Notes: generated by a model not told the origin, from the letters alone. Shown: positions 1 to 14,530, counted from the first letter of the stretch. The stretch is 64,000 nucleotides of DNA from Protula sp. h YS-2021 (GCA_949752745.1 OX457031.1:27000081-27064080); one strand, 5' to 3'. Program-made: numbers and translations.

Positions 1-1689
1 GAAAGACTGTTGCTTGTGATATTTTGTATAATTATAAACCTATAAGTATTCATGAAATGGACCGAGGTCGATCTGCTATCATATACTTTTTGTTCAGTAT
101 TAATCAATGGAAACAGAAAACGTAGACGAAGTATTAGCCACAATTATCTGCTCCTGACCATTGCCATCATATATTTATTGCATAACCTATTATTTTGATA
201 TATTCTTCATTTATTAAATAAAATATCCAGGTATTTTAGGAGAACATTAAAGAATATATTTGTTCTTTATTCAGATTCCAGAAAACGATCAAAGATATTA
301 AAAAGACTGAAAGGCCGTTGTTTTTTTCGATCGCAGCTGTCGTTTTAGCTTTTTTTATTACACATACGGTGAATAAGAGTAGTTTGGTAAAAAATAACTC
401 ATGAAAAAACTGATGATCTTCAGTTCTAAAATTCAAAGGAAGCATCTTTTAATGAGATCCTACAGCTAAATTGAGGCTTTCTTTATTAAAAGCGTCTTGT
501 AGTTTGTTGTGTATGCTTGATAGCAATATATTCATAAAATATATTGTGTTTATTAAAAGAATATTGTTTGCAACAATGTCGCGCTGGTATTTCAGGGACT
601 TTTGTTCTTTATTTACATAGCTCTACAAGTTCTAGATATTTTGAAGCCAAAATATTGTAATGCTTTTTGTATAAAATATATTGAAAGCGTATTCATAAAT
701 CAAATTGTTAGCATGGCGAAACTTCGGCACACTATCATGCAAGAAGCGCACACACGGAAGATTGTCTCCGTTATTCTTTATGGTTACATAAGCATAAACA
801 TAACAACAACTAACGGGACAAAATTTTGAACATAATGTTGGTGAAGGAACTGTTCGTAAAGCAGATTTTTATTTTTGTTAAAAACCTGCTTTTGTGATGT
901 CCAAATATTTAGCGCCGAAATAAAATGAAACTTTGAGGAACATGCATTGATGGTTAACAATATTCAAACATATTGATACAATAATCTTGCTTAATTAAGA
1001 ATGCATTCAAAAGCATGCACAAAACATCCTCATCCATTTGAAAGCTTTTCATATATTCATCTCAATGGATTAAGCTAGCTAATGGATGTTATATTTTAAT
1101 GCCAGACTGAAAAGACTAAGCAGCACTTACATGCTTTCAGAATCCCTTTAGAGGGCGCAAACTAACTATTACAGATGCGAAGTAACAACAGAGCGGACCA
1201 ATGAAACGCGTGCAAGCGAGAAGTTTGGGTGGCAGAAAATCGTAAGAGATTTAGGCGTTTTACATCTAAATTAGGAAGCTCAAAAATGACATTCAGTGAA
1301 TTAAACAAATTAAGTAGACCACTATTTGCATTTGATTTAAAATGTGCATCTGGTAGTGTTCATTAAACTCAGTTGATTGAGCTACAATGCGCGATTCGCA
1401 GGCAGGCTACTACAAAAGTAGAGTTAAGCCAAGGTTTACGCCCATGTTTTACTTGCTTGAGTAATTTTTCTTTATTATGTTTGGCTTAATCTTTGAATTG
1501 TAAGATAAGATTTTATTTTCGAAACTGTAAGCAAAAGATGGTTGAATTGCGTTCAAGGAGAGCAGTGGGCTAAGTTATTGAAAATTAAATAGAATAAGGT
1601 ACGACAGAGTTTTTAAAATCTTGTTGTGCTAACATGGGGCAAGGTGAATTTGTTCTTTAGCTTAGAGAGAATGCCATTTAATAATCGTT
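1..1689. other. no gene recognised
   Basis: AT-rich DNA with only short frames; no domain, RNA gene or repeat boundary recognised. Confidence 0.6.
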
Positions 1690-2432
1690 TTCATACTGGA
1701 TCTTTACGAAACACTTTTTGGATAGTTCTGTTCTTCTCCCCGAAATCCCAGTTAAGTTTAATTGTTTGATAGCATCTTCGCATGTGTAGTTTCGTGTTAT
1801 AATACGGGCAGCCCTTTTCTGGATTTGTTCCAAAGTGGCTGTTTGTTTAATTGTTAACTGTGGTCCTCAGGCAGATACAACGCATTCGAGTTGGCGCCTT
1901 ACGACAGTTTTCTGCTAACCAGCTCATTTCAGCTGGCGAGGTTTCCATGGTTTTCATCTTTCGCAGCAGTATTTTGTGATTTATTGCTGCAAAAGCTTTG
2001 GCAAAGTCCAGAAATATAATTCTTTTTTCATTGCCTTTGTCTAGAAATTCATGTCATTCTTGTAATATTTTTACTGACATGCATGCTGCTGATACTTATT
2101 TTTATTTCCAGACTGAGTTGGTTCATTTTTGATTATGGTAGATCTTGATCTAACTCTTTATCGAGGAGTGGTGTAAGTGATAGCAGCATGATGTCAGATT
2201 CTATTGATATGTGGTGTGATGATTTGAGTATCAGAATCTGTTTCCATTTCTCTGAAATGTAGCCTTCTATTCTGGAGCTTTTATCTATTACTGCTACTAG
2301 GCCTGAAATCAGTGGGGCTAGATCTCTCAGTATCCAAGCATTTATTCCGTCCGAATCAGCTGCCTTGTTTAATTTAGTGTTCAGTAACACTTTTTCAACG
2401 CCGTTAATTGACAGTAGGTGCCTGTGTTGCAC
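1690..2432 (-). mobile_element. LINE reverse transcriptase relic with internal deletion
   Basis: The minus strand between 2432 and 2133 encodes KLNKAADSDGINAWILRD and SEKWKQILIL, the N-terminal reverse transcriptase blocks. At 2022-1989 comes RIIFLDFAKAFAAINHKIL, the first catalytic Asp block. At about 1836-1740 a C-terminal part reads LEQIQKRAARIITRNYTC. The core with the YxDD box is missing between the last two, so this copy has an internal deletion and several stops. Confidence 0.72.
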
Positions 2433-5039
2433 GGAAGCGTCTTCTCGTAAAAATTATCTTTGTGTAACGGAGGCAGATCATCTGAGATACTTTTGATAAA
2501 TGCATTTATATCATTTACAAGCCCTTGCACGTACCCAATGTCTTGTCATTCGCAAAGTTTTGGAAAACAGGTGTCTGCGGTTTAAAGCAATCAAACTGTT
2601 GAATTGCACAATTGTTAATATCAGAATAACCTGAGGAAACAGAAGCAACCATTTATGATATTTTACTTTTAAAAGTTCCCTTTCATAAGAGTAAGTATTA
2701 AATGTGCAATATGGGCTATAGATGAGCCGAAATAATAAATAATACAACAAAAAAAAGAAAAAAGCAACTATTTGATTATACTGATATCTTGTTTCATCAT
2801 CCACCTACTCTTGATCGATCTGCCTGTGTCAATGCCTGAATTCTACATTGGCGAAGAGCGTAGGCTCTCAGGTGCCGTTGTGTGTGTTACGGGTTTGGTG
2901 CTACTCGCAAGACTGAGTGCGGTGTATTGTTGCAGGTAGTCAACAGTTGCTGTGAATATATGGTTTCCTGTTGCTGTATGATGTTTCGGACAATTACTGT
3001 CTGCTTCGCCTTGTATTCCGCTGGTGGGGGTAATGTCCCACTTGCGTGAAATGTGCGCTTGCCCATCGCGCGTTATTGTCATGCATTTTCATGATGAGTG
3101 GCATGGATCTGACAAGGTTACAAAAAACTTATCATTGCCCTGATGGCCCAAGATTGAGCAAACCATGAGTTTTGATAATCAGCACAGCATCAGGTCGTTC
3201 TATATCTATGTCGGATCAGTGTTGCATAATCGTAGCCAACGTGTAAGGCGTCGAAGAGCATAAAGCACTCGTGCAGATGATGCAAGATCTTTAGTTCTTT
3301 CAAAATCTCGTAATGAAACACGTTTACGGGGTATTAGAGAACAGAACTACAATACAAATATCCTCGACGTAGATGTATTTCTGTAGGAGTATCAGTGTAG
3401 GAAGCCATAAAAATTAAAATTCTCGACTTCTAATTAGTGACGACATTCTGACGCTGTGTTAATGCCTCGGTTCAATTAAAATCTACATTCTATATATTCA
3501 ATATTCATGATGATACTGATCCCCTCGTGGGCGCTGTTTGCATGCCACACGTCAACACTATAAACGCTCTACGGTGGTTATCTTTCTCATCTGACATGAA
3601 TCCTTTCGAACTTTGTCGTAATATCCTGAACCGAAGAGCTCCAAAGCCTTTCAGTTTTTACCCGTAGTAGTTACAGCGCTGTTGATTCGAAATGTTCAAT
3701 AGATAAATAAAATAGTAAAGTGAGCAGTTCAAATGCCAAAACAATAGTTCAAGCAGAAAATCCTCTGGCATGCGAGACAAATGTGAAGAGTGCATTGATA
3801 CGACAGACTCTGCAGGAACACGGGTATGCTCCCAAAGGAAGGAATCTTTAAAAATATAACAAATCAACACCAACAAATTGAGGTAGAAAATACACTCTCG
3901 CCGGCCTCATTTTAAAATCTTCTTCATTATATCTGGATTGTTATATATTTAACATGCATGTAAAAATATTACATAGAAAATCAGTAAAAATAAAGTTTTG
4001 CAACGGGTTTTAAAAGGTTGGATCTATACACCAAAACATAAACATTACTCATGATGTATCAATCTTTAATACTAGTATATGCACATGTCACATGGTAACG
4101 AATAAACATGAGAGATGAAGTAAAACATGTAATTAAACAAATTTAATTATGGAAAATAGTTATAATTCAAGACGGTAATCTTTTCAAATTTTCTGCCATG
4201 TATCGGATTTGCATTTTATTTAAGAAAAGTGACCTCTTTAAAAACAATGGACTTATCTAGAAAGTAGAAAGTTGTCACAGCAGGGCAATGCAACGGTCTC
4301 TTAAACTGATTGCCCAATGCCTACTAACATAAAGCTCTCATTTATGCAACCATAAGTTTTGAGACCCACTTGTAGGTTCTACTGCATTACCTGATTGTGT
4401 GTTGTTTGCGTGTGTGTCCGAGGTAATGCAAATAATAACGTGCCGCAATAAAGATGATTACTTCTGTTTAATCCCTTAAATTGAGTCCATAAGATGATTT
4501 TATATGTTATTGCTGATACTGTTAATTCAAATTGAAGACAAATAAGTGAATAATGTGATTAATCGAAATTGAAAATGAAGACAAAAAGAAAAAAATAATA
4601 GTTGCAATCTATGCTGACCAGTCTACATTCACTACAATTTTTCTACTGTTCAATGAAACTTGAAAATGAAATTCTGGATTAAATGGCAACATTATAAGAT
4701 ATTATCAAACTGACGCATTAGCGCTCTGTACACCTGTGCAAAAGTGAGAGACAGAACACAGAAGGGACAACAGCGGTAGAGCAGGTTATTTATATTACCA
4801 ACAATAGTTTTTTTAGCATACAAATAAACAAGAATGTCCAGAGTCATTGTGACCAGCTGATATCTAACGCATCAATAGGTTTGAATGGTTGCCCAAAAGT
4901 TGTAGTCATATTTTAAAAGGCTGTTACTGACAATTTTTCAAAGGACTACGACTAAAAATGACAACATTCTGACTGAAACTGCTTGCAGAAGAATTGTTTT
5001 GAAAAACTTGATCCCCAAAACATTCAAGCGGCGGCATTA
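2433..5039. other. no gene recognised
   Basis: Contains short frames on the minus strand (2843-3082, 3658-3876) that may be older transposon pieces upstream of the LINE relic, but no motif supports a call. Confidence 0.5.
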
Positions 5040-5760
5040 AGCCAATTTGTGAACGTGAACAAAAATAACTTTTAGAGAAAACATCATATGAAGAGTAATA
5101 TCCTAAATGTTCGAAAACTCAAATCAAAATTCAAACATATTTTTGAAAACAAAAAGATTTGAAATGTCGCCAATTGACCAATTCTTGGAGAATTGCCAAA
5201 AAGATAAATTTCTGAAAAAGAAACATTCAGGGAACATCAAAATAAAATAGTAATCCGGTCAAAATTGTGAGAGAAACATTTTGAGAATTGGCTACGAAAT
5301 TCTTTACATGCAACCCCTTCCAATTTAGCCTATTTCTGGCGAATCGCCGAAAAATTTAAAAGGAGACTGCCTAGTGAACATTAAGACAAAATATGAAGGC
5401 AATTTCATTGATATTGTGAAAGAAAAACCTTTGGAAAATTGGCTATCAAACTATTTTGCAACATTTAGCCACTTTTATGCGTATCGACCGAAAAAGCAAG
5501 ATTAAATTTTCAAGACAGAGTCATCTAGAGAAAACTCATTCAAAACTGGAAAGAATTTAGATCTAAATTGTGGAAATAGAAGAATTTTGAAAATTGGCAA
5601 CTAAGAAAAATAAAAAAAAAAGCCCATTTATCCAATTTTTGACCGATTGCCATAAAGTAGTTTTTGAAGAGGGGAATACCTGGAGAACATTCGTACATAA
5701 CTTGAAAGGAATCCGTTCAAAACTGAGGGAGAAGAGGCATTTTAAGTCAAAGTTTACGTA
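5040..5760 (+). repeat. decayed tandem repeat, ~150-bp period
   Basis: Blocks resembling CCAATTnnnCnATTnTTG, then GATTGCC and AAAAAG recur near 5170, 5320, 5460 and 5625, with a weaker one near 5040. Each is followed by AGAACATT-like words and GAAAATTGGC. The copies are strongly diverged. A short open frame at 5594-5809 lies inside and is not considered a gene. Confidence 0.5.
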
Positions 5761-5809
5761 CGTTCACACGTGCATACGTACATTTAGACGACAGATACCC
5801 TTCAATTGA

Positions 5810-8800
5810 CCTGAGAAGACCAACCCGACCAATCGGTATGATCTAAAAATCGTACAATATTAAAGTTAATAGAGAAAAAATATGATGCTTATCAGTTCAG
5901 AATAAATTGTGACAATATAATGAAAACACAAACTGCAAGATTAAGTACTCTGAAAAAGAACAAACCTAACAGAAGATACTTCAGGGTTAAAGTGGGTGTA
6001 TTTTGGATATTCGGACTCAATAATAATAATAATAAACAAAGTAAAAATAAAGAAGCTAGTAAAGAATTTTTTAAGATCATATATATTACTTTATACCCAT
6101 CTTCGATAATTAAGAAAATTGTTGAACGTGATTTACTCAAAATAATATAGAATGGCCGGTTTCAGTATAAAACTGGCATTATGAAAATGAATATTCATAA
6201 TATTCAACCAATCAAGTAATCTAATAAAACAACGAAAGTCAAAAATTGCAAGAAAGCTCAAATTTATCAATTATATGGCAAATTTAACTGCGACAAATCA
6301 CATTTTTATATATCTCCCTGCAGTACAATATAAATTAAACAGAAAGAATCAATGACGTGTTGCTATGTTTTTTAGAAATGTTTTCTTATTATTTCCAGAC
6401 TGATGTCGCACCAGCTTAGCTCGTCCGGGCAGTCTTTTTATTTAATGACGTCACGAACACATGTGTGTATGCATAAGTTGTTATGCACTTCCCTTGTGCA
6501 GACTGTTGGGTTTCTGGTAGGAGTGTACAATATTAGCAATCTAAAGGAAGGGAGCAATTTTGTAATGTAGCGACCTGTTTGTTTATCATTTTTCATTTGA
6601 AGCCGGAATTTTCTCATTTAAAGCCCGACAGTTTATGGAGTATGGAGTATATAAGGACCTTAAATGCCACGTGTAGAGCTTGAAATAGAAAAAATACTTT
6701 CCTCAAAGAATCTAAATTATTCGAAATCTTTAAAACTTCAATGACTGACGAGATTGAACTAAGCGTTTGCTCCGACGTAATACCTTTGATGAACATAACC
6801 GAGGCCCACCCTTCTAGCAATATCAAAATTGTGTATTGCTTAAATGTTATCTCCTCAGTGTTGTCTCACCTGAAAATAGATATGCCGGCTCGATTTTTTC
6901 GATTTGAAACATAAAAGAGAGGAGAATAAATTACTGTTAATATACCACATTGTCTCACATATTCATAATAATGGAATTTTAGAAACCATATGTTATTCTA
7001 TAAGAAATATAGTTGCCTAAAGTCCATCAAAGACGCAGATGTATGTAATGTTTAAATGAAATATGTGAGCTCTACGATATTAGAGCTATATCAATACCAA
7101 TAAATATTTCAAATCCATTACCAACATGTGCTCGTTCATGCCAGTGAAGAAACCCTTGTAATTGCTGCTTTGCCAATACAATGTTTCCGTGAGACACTAC
7201 TTCGTATTGTTTTCAAAGACTTATCATAATATAGGAATACTACATGGTCAGGAGGGAAGTATGAGGAAATACGTCCTGAAGTCAAAAGTGAATATTGACG
7301 GAGTCCGTAATTTGTGGTCAATATGCACTTTTGGCTAGGCTGCATTCCTTTTGTTATGTGGTTTGAATTTCTTTTGTGCCCTTTAGGTCCATTTTGAAAT
7401 CAATTTAAATAGTGCTATTTTATAAAAAGAACTATCGTGCCAGTAATTAGCCGGTAAGTGGTAATTTACGTCCACCATACTTAAATATTCCTTTGCCTAT
7501 AAACTCTAGTTTTAATGACTGTATCCAGAGTATTTTCATGGCGAATTAAAGAAACACTCCTAACCTTCACTTAGAATAATAACTGTCTAACTAGTAAAGC
7601 AAAGAACAAATACACAGCTACCGGGAAATACGAAGTGGGTCGGACGCTCCAAGAACAGAGATGATATGAAAATGGCACAGAAAATAATGCAACAAAACAC
7701 TAAAAAATACATCTCTAACTGGCTGTAATATGTCAGTCTCTACGCATTTGAGAACTGAATATTAAGCGATCTAAATATAAATCACTGGTTGACTTACCTT
7801 TTAACGATTTCCATTTGACAAAAATATGACATTCATACAAAGCTTTAACGACATTCGTACTGTAGTTATCAACACATTACATTCTTCTAAATTTTTACAT
7901 TATATTCTCTTTCTATGAATATCTTTTTTCCTTTATTATTGAATTATTGAATTTTAAATTTGTAAATATCGTATTTTAACCTCTTCAACTGATGAATTTT
8001 TAAGCTGAAGCGTATTCAAGATGACAGCATAACTGAACAAAAATTTCACGATGTTCGCGCTCCAACAGGTATTTTGTATCGCTTTGTTATTTATGTACAA
8101 TTAATATACTAGAAAATATTAAATTCTTTCACGTATCACTTTTTATGTCATCCAAGTCAATACTATTTTCTGCACGTAGTTTTTGTAATTCTTAAAATAA
8201 ATTATAGGGTTTTTTATTAACATGCATTGATTTTATGTATTTCGGCGTCATAACAGTGATACCAACATTACGCAGCAATGCAAATAATCAAACCTTATTC
8301 GGTTTAATCTTGGTCTGTGTCAACAAAAAGATGCAAAAGTAAATAGAGAAAGATAGTTTAAAAATGTGAGAATCTTTGCTGAAATCATCGCACTCTCCCA
8401 ATTTTTGATTACACAACAATTGGAGAAGGGGTTGGGGAGAATGATGGGTTATTATTGGATTAACGAAACCTTTTATATCAACATTTTTTGCGGGGTGGCG
8501 GTAGGTTGTATTTAAGACTTGAAAACTACCCCTGAACACCGAAAATGCCTATGTAACTAAAGTGACAGGACAACGAGTCGAATCACTGATAAAAAATTCA
8601 CAAGCGACTAGAGTGCCGGATGTGATGAGCTGGAATGAAATACGTGAAAAAATTCTGCACCTTTCGTTTCGCTATCATTTCTTTATTCACAGTCCTCACA
8701 TAATAATATCATATAGTCACAAAAAATATATTTGAAACAGTGCTATCTCCAATCAAACTTTTGATTGTATTATGGCAAAATTATATTAATGAGTAACGCA

Positions 8801-9112
8801 TGAACGTTATATGTTTAAGGGCATTAGTGCTATGCATTGATACAACAAGGTTACAAAATATGGTATATAATAAAACTATTCAAATACAAAGCAATAACCC
8901 CAAGTTTTGCACTGTAAACTTGAGTCATTGAGGTCTATTGTGATACATGTCAATACTGTTTCACAATACTAGGAGTAATGTTTTAACCCTCAATGTTAAT
9001 GGTTAAACATCATAGGTTGCATTGTGGTTTAAAATATCCTGAAGAGATTTTTCAGAACAACTTATTTCATGTTTACAACTGAAAGCAGCTTAGTACTTTA
9101 ACTCGACGATTT
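5810..9112. other. no gene recognised
   Basis: AT-rich. A minus-strand frame near 6614-6826 (SSISSVIEVLKISNNLDSLR) looks mildly protein-like but lacks convincing splice sites or homology. Confidence 0.5.
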
Positions 9113-9600
9113 TCATGCAATGTTCTGCCAGAGGCCTATATTGCAAAACGGAGAGAGATAGCAGCCCATGGAGGCATTTATGGACGGTTTAACCATCTGC
9201 ACGCACGAACCAGAAGTAGGGAGATAGCTCCTTTCAAAACTAGAAGATATATATACGACAAGTCTCAGGCCCGATATCGTTACATGGTCCTGCAGCACGA
9301 AACTGATCCTGTTAATTAAACTGACAGATCCGTGGGAAAGCCGTGCAGAGGAAGCAAACGAAAGGAAGCGCACCAAGTATGAAGAGCTGATGATAGACTG
9401 AAGAAAGCGGCTATAAAGCGTGGTGCCTACCAGTAGAGATAGGATGCCGCGGTTTCGTATGTAGATCAGTGTGGTCCATGTGCAAGGTTTTAGGTCTGCA
9501 AGGGAGGAAGAGGAAAGACCTGAGGCGCGAGTGTGAAGATCAGGCTGAGCGAACGTCCAATTAGTTGTGGCTGAGGCAGAGTGATAAGACATGGGCAGAG
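9113..9600 (+). mobile_element. LINE C-terminal relic
   Basis: The plus strand, in two frames, reads RREIAAHGGIYGRFNHLHAR, then AEEANERKRTKYEELMID, then CLPVEIGCRGFVCRSV, KVLGLQGRKRKDLRRE and a WLW-like tail. The pattern VExGCRGF, LGxxGxxRR and WLW is common at the C-terminus of some invertebrate non-LTR retrotransposon proteins. Stops and one frameshift show decay. The long minus-strand open frame over the same bases (186 codons) is its antisense shadow. Confidence 0.6.
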
Positions 9601-9918
9601 CAATTACAACACTAAAGATATACCCAAAGTGTGAATAACGGTCAAGGCCTGAAAAGAGCTGCTTTGTAACCAAGCTAACCGTTGCGGCCCCATCATGCCA
9701 TCAGTCAGTTCATTCGAGGGGCGAAACTGTGAGAGGCATGGTTCAACTCTGATTATTGGGACGCAAAGCACTGTAATGACCTCAACAGAGGGTTCTATAC
9801 CCAGCACTGTACATACAACATGTGCGAAAGTATATCTGTCTCTACGCAAAAAGTAATATATATTGAAAGGACAAGTAGTATAAGAATATATTCTCATAAG
9901 AATTAGAATTGTTTGCAT

Positions 9919-11940
9919 GTACCTGTATCACTCTTTGAATTTTTCGAACATATTTATGTGTTTTTAATAAAGAAGGTGATCTTTTAACATAGACGGGAGT
10001 ATTTTTTAATTATGCATAGCATAGCTCATTAAGAAACTCCTTCATTGTGAAATTTCAACTGTAAAATCATTGGAAATAACATAAAATTACATAACAGAAT
10101 AAGATTATTATTGTCATACCGTACAGTTGAATATATTGTAAAAGAAAGCTATTAATGGTGCAATTTAGTAAAGCATGAGGAGCGGATACCCTGATACACC
10201 GGGCAACTAGCTACCCCGGGCACATTCTTTCAGTGCCTTTTTATTTTGCATTCATTTCCATATTACCGAAATTATAATTTTTTTTCTTAATGTCAGAGAT
10301 GCCAATTTTTGGACTTCAAGTCGCATGGCTAAATGCCAGGAAAATAAAAATTACGAACCATTACTGACAGTTACGAATCAAAGAATATATTTAACTTGGT
10401 TGCTCTTTCAAACGAATACAAAAATAATCTCCAGCAGAAAAAATAGGTCAGACAACAGCAGAGTGATCGATTTATTGCATTGGGATTAGTTAGTGATTAA
10501 GAAAACCTGACCGAAAGCAGATAAGATTATTTAAGAGAATTTTGATAAAGAGGAGGAATTTTCTCTGGGTATGGCGAGCCTTTTCTCCGTAGATGCCCAG
10601 AAAGTGGGTGGATTCTCGCCCAGAGCACTTTTCTGCGAGGGGACTTTCTTGCCGAACAACTCGTGTTTCAAGTTGTAAAGTGTGAAATTCAGTAATATTT
10701 TTGTGCAGTGAAAATGGTGATATAGCGTTAAAGTGTAAAACATACTGCCCTCAGATATAAGGGCCCCTCATTAAGCAGAACAAATTAGTGCGGTCCCTTC
10801 TGTATTCGTTTTATTGAGGTTTTACTGTATTAGTATTTGCCCTCATAATGTGTTCAAATATCTCTTTTTTTGGTATTTTAGCACCACAAACTGTTGTATT
10901 TCATCTTTTTTAAAACTTAGAGTATAAAAATCTATCATTGATATCGTTGAAAAATTTTGTGCTGTCCAGAGGCCATAATATTTTTATATCAGCAATTTAT
11001 TTAAAGATATCAAATATTCAGTTTCTATATGGAAATCATTTACTGAACTAACGACAAATTTATGTTATGTTATTAATATCATTGATGCAATTAGCAATGT
11101 CATCAGTTCAATTATTTATACATTATTTATACATATGCATAATGATTTATTGATACAACGGATTTGGCTCCTTTAGCTATATCAGTTAAGGAATTAGTAA
11201 AATTATAAATTGAACTACAAGTAGCACAAACTGAATTCTTAATCATAATATTGCAAAATGTGAAAACAGAATTCTGTATATTCGTCTTTTTGACAAGTGT
11301 GGACAAATCCTAAAGTTCCTGAAATTCTGGTCGTTTCCCATTACTGTTAAATTTTTGATTTTAACATCATAGAAATAGTCTTTCACCACACAATGTGTGG
11401 CATTGGTTGGTGGACGGTTCATTAGTACCTGAACACGATATGTAAGTTTTTTTTTTTAAGTTGGCAAAAATAATAAATGCTGATTAGCATGCACTGACTT
11501 CACAAAACAACCAAAACAACCACTTATTAATTGCATTCTGTAAAAGATGGTACGGGATTGGATTAAGGTTGCTAATAGAGACCAAAAATGCTGCAGATTC
11601 ATTGCAGCTTAGCATGAATAGTATAAGATGTTTACGTGACAGAGACAATCAGTTGTGACTATCTTTCACTATATCTTAGCAACAACATCAGCAATAGGGT
11701 GGGGGACTGGGAGGGGGGAGGGGATGGAAAGGATTGGGTAGAATTAATGTTAATATGGTACAACCAAAACAAGACCACCATCAAACTAAGTTTTTTAAAC
11801 AGCTTCCATTTGTTTATTAAAATTTAAAGTGGTTTCTCATAGATTCGAATTAATTAAATTATTGAAGATTACACATCAACAGAGACGAAACTTTCCTCAT
11901 GGATTTCCTTAGTTTTGGCTTCAGGAATTAAAAACAGCTG
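9919..11940. other. no gene recognised apart from a pogo-like end
   Basis: AT-rich intergenic sequence; only the transposon end at 10.8 kb is recognisable. Confidence 0.5.
10745..10827. mobile_element. pogo-like right end (relic)
   Basis: TTGAGGTTTTACTG followed by TA at 10828-10829 matches the terminus of the 60.6 kb element, preceded by typical GTCCCTTCTGTATTCG sequence. No matching left end was seen nearby. Confidence 0.4.
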
Positions 11941-12009
11941 GTGTGCAAATGTCGGGCATTTCGTCAAGCGACATTTAGCCGAGCGACATTTAGTCGAAAC
12001 ATATGATAA

Positions 12010-13640
12010 TGGATAAGTTGTTTTGTTTATTGATCAAACAGAAAGCAAACAAATAAAATAATGTAGTCATAGATTTTCTATTTATTTATAACCAGTCTTG
12101 CATGTACTTGTTAACAAAATTCATTTTACATTCATGTATCCCTATAACTGATCGCTTTCCAACTAGCCACAAATCAAACGACTTGCTCACACTTATAAAT
12201 TTTGATCATATGTCGCAGTTAGCAATTTTGTCTAAATTTCTCTGGGCCAAATCTCGTGATAGGCAGTTATTCAATCACTTAGCCGTTGCTCTGCTGTGCG
12301 GCGCCGCGTCATGACACACTGTCTGTTACGGTCTTGCATGTGGGCCATTGGTCACAACTTCAACCTATGGTCAGCAGGTGACTTCCCAGTTGGCCTACGG
12401 CTCATAATGCCTATAGTTTCACTTTCCTAGTGTAAATTACAATCGTATTGGAAAGTGATATTTTTATCTTCGTTTCTGTCCAAATGGTTTCCGTGGATCT
12501 TGTCAAAAAGTTCATTTTGGCGTCGGGTGAAATGTTGAGACAAAAGGTGCTTTAGATGTTGTATTTTATCGATAATAATTTTACACCGCACATCTTTTCA
12601 GCCAAACAGACCTATCCCTTCAAAGACTAAGAACTCCTCCCCCTCCCTAATTTAATTTATTGGGCCTGACTTATCATTCGTATTAACTCTTTAAAGGTTT
12701 TGAGTTATATAAATGTTGGCCAGTGTAGAAAGTTTTATGCGTTTCAGACACTCTGTGTGGAATGCCAATTGCGTTAAACTGGAGGCAATTTTCATGCAGT
12801 ACCCCTGGGGGGGGGCATACTGTCCAAACTACACCCTGAGTCCGACAAGAACGGGAACCCACAAGTTACACACACACTTTTCTCAATGTATATATAAACA
12901 CCTGTCTAGTTATCATACTATGATTGCAGTAAAGCTGACCCGTACTCACGATGAAAAGGGCATTTTAAAAATTAAATATAACACTTCGTATTTAGGGTTC
13001 TGTGCCTCTTCCCATTTGATTCTAACCATATCTTGTCTCCACTCGCTTGTTGTGGAAATTCGGTAATAGATGTGATACAAGTGCAAAAAGGCAGCATTAA
13101 GTTGTCTAAAGATGATACTGGAAACTGTCCCCAAAGCCAACGTTGTCAAATAACGAGTATTTATCGTCAGACAATCAGAAGCCATGCACAAGAAGCCCAA
13201 GAAGAAGCCTGCAGAACCTTAGAAATACGCGTCAGTGATGGTTAATCAGTCAATTCATACGGAGTCCGGCTCAGACCTTACAGTTTTAGGCAGGAATAAC
13301 TTCAGAGGAATCAGTGACACGTCTGGCAGATTTGTTCTTTCAGCTAATCTGTCCCGCTTTTGCAGCGTTTTTCGGAGCCCATGAGTAAGTCCCTTTCGGG
13401 AAAAATTTGGCAGTTTCGGCTTCTTATGGGAAAAGAGTAACCGGTAATAAATGCATCCTCTGGCCCTCCCAGGTCAACCCCTTATGACGTCACTACAAAA
13501 CGTCACTGCTTCTTGTCAGATCCCTATGAAAATATGAAGAGGTCTGTGATAGATTTCTTTGGTAGTATCGCCCTCTGGGTCAAAAGGATATCGCTGGTCA
13601 GAAGATCTCCAGTTAAATTAAATTGATTATTATATAGCGA
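12010..13640. other. no gene recognised
   Basis: A plus-strand frame at 13033-13245 (QVQKGSIKLSKDDTGNCPQS...) has protein-like composition and could be a pseudogene fragment. The adjacent 13.26-13.62 kb has higher GC but no recognisable domain. Confidence 0.4.
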
Positions 13641-13652
13641 CATTTAAGACAT

Positions 13653-13934
13653 GACATTAAGGCCAGCGACATTATGGCCAGTGACATCATGGCCAGAGAC
13701 ATTATGGCCAGTGAAATCATGGCCAGAGACATTAAGGCCAGCGACATTATGGCCAGTGACATCATGGCCAGAGACATTATGGCCAGTGACATCATGGCCA
13801 GAGACATTATGGCCAGTGACATCACGGCCAGAGACATTATGGCCAGTGACATCATGGCCAGAGACATTATGGCCAGTAACATCATGGCCAGAGACATTAT
13901 GGCCAGCAACATTATGGCCAGAGACATTATGGCC
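13653..13934 (+). repeat. 15/30-bp minisatellite GACATTATGGCCAGT
   Basis: About 19 units of 15 bp, alternating GACATTATGGCCAGT and GACATCATGGCCAGA to give a 30-bp higher-order unit. Overlapping long open frames in three frames arise because the unit is a multiple of three. Confidence 0.95.
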
Positions 13935-14438
13935 GTGCTTTCAAATGTGACATTTAGGCAAAGTTTTAACTTTAAAATTGTTTAAAGTTCTTTGTCAAGA
14001 TGCGCATAACTTTAACAAAAAAGTTTTGGGACTGATTTTTTTCTGCAAATACGCGATTGTCAACGAGAGATGTCTTGATCAATTACAGGAGCAGTTTCAT
14101 ATTTTATTGCAATTGAGTTAATAGTATTTCAGGGTTAACACCACCAGCATTCATAATGTACTTTAATAATTCATTGCAATTACAAATGAATGCGATTAAT
14201 GCAATGTTCTGTGATTGACGGGAAGGTGATAGACACTGATGTTGTGAAATGAATCCTTCACACAAAGGTGTAGTTGTTAGATATGTTACCACCCAATGCA
14301 ATAGCAAAAAAGAAATTTCAAGCTCATGATTAAAATAAGCTTTTGCTGAGGAATGACGAAAATAATAAAAAAGAAGAAAAAAAGGACAAAAAATAAAAAA
14401 ATGGCCAGACTCACGTGTTATGTTCGAATCTGGGGCAT

Positions 14439-14530
14439 TTTGTTGAGAGACACTTTGTTGAGAGACACTTTGTTGAGAGACACTTTGTTGAGAGACATTT
14501 TGTTGAGAGACATTTTGTTGAGAGACATTC
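14439..14530 (+). repeat. 15-bp minisatellite TTGTTGAGAGACACT
   Basis: Six direct units, with flanking GGGGCATTTTG and GACATTCTGTCGAAAG. Related words (GGGCATTTCGTC, GACATTTAGTCGAAA) occur at 11.95-12.0 kb, so the 11.95-14.58 kb region may hold one repeat family. Confidence 0.9.

Noticed and set aside
9113..9673. 186-codon minus-strand open frame, the longest in the window
   Set aside because: The opposite strand shows a recognisable LINE C-terminus over the same bases, and the minus frame has no recognisable motif.
13613..13985. Three overlapping ~100-codon frames (MSLAIM, MASDIM, TLWPVT repeats)
   Set aside because: All are products of a 15-bp minisatellite, whose unit is a multiple of three.
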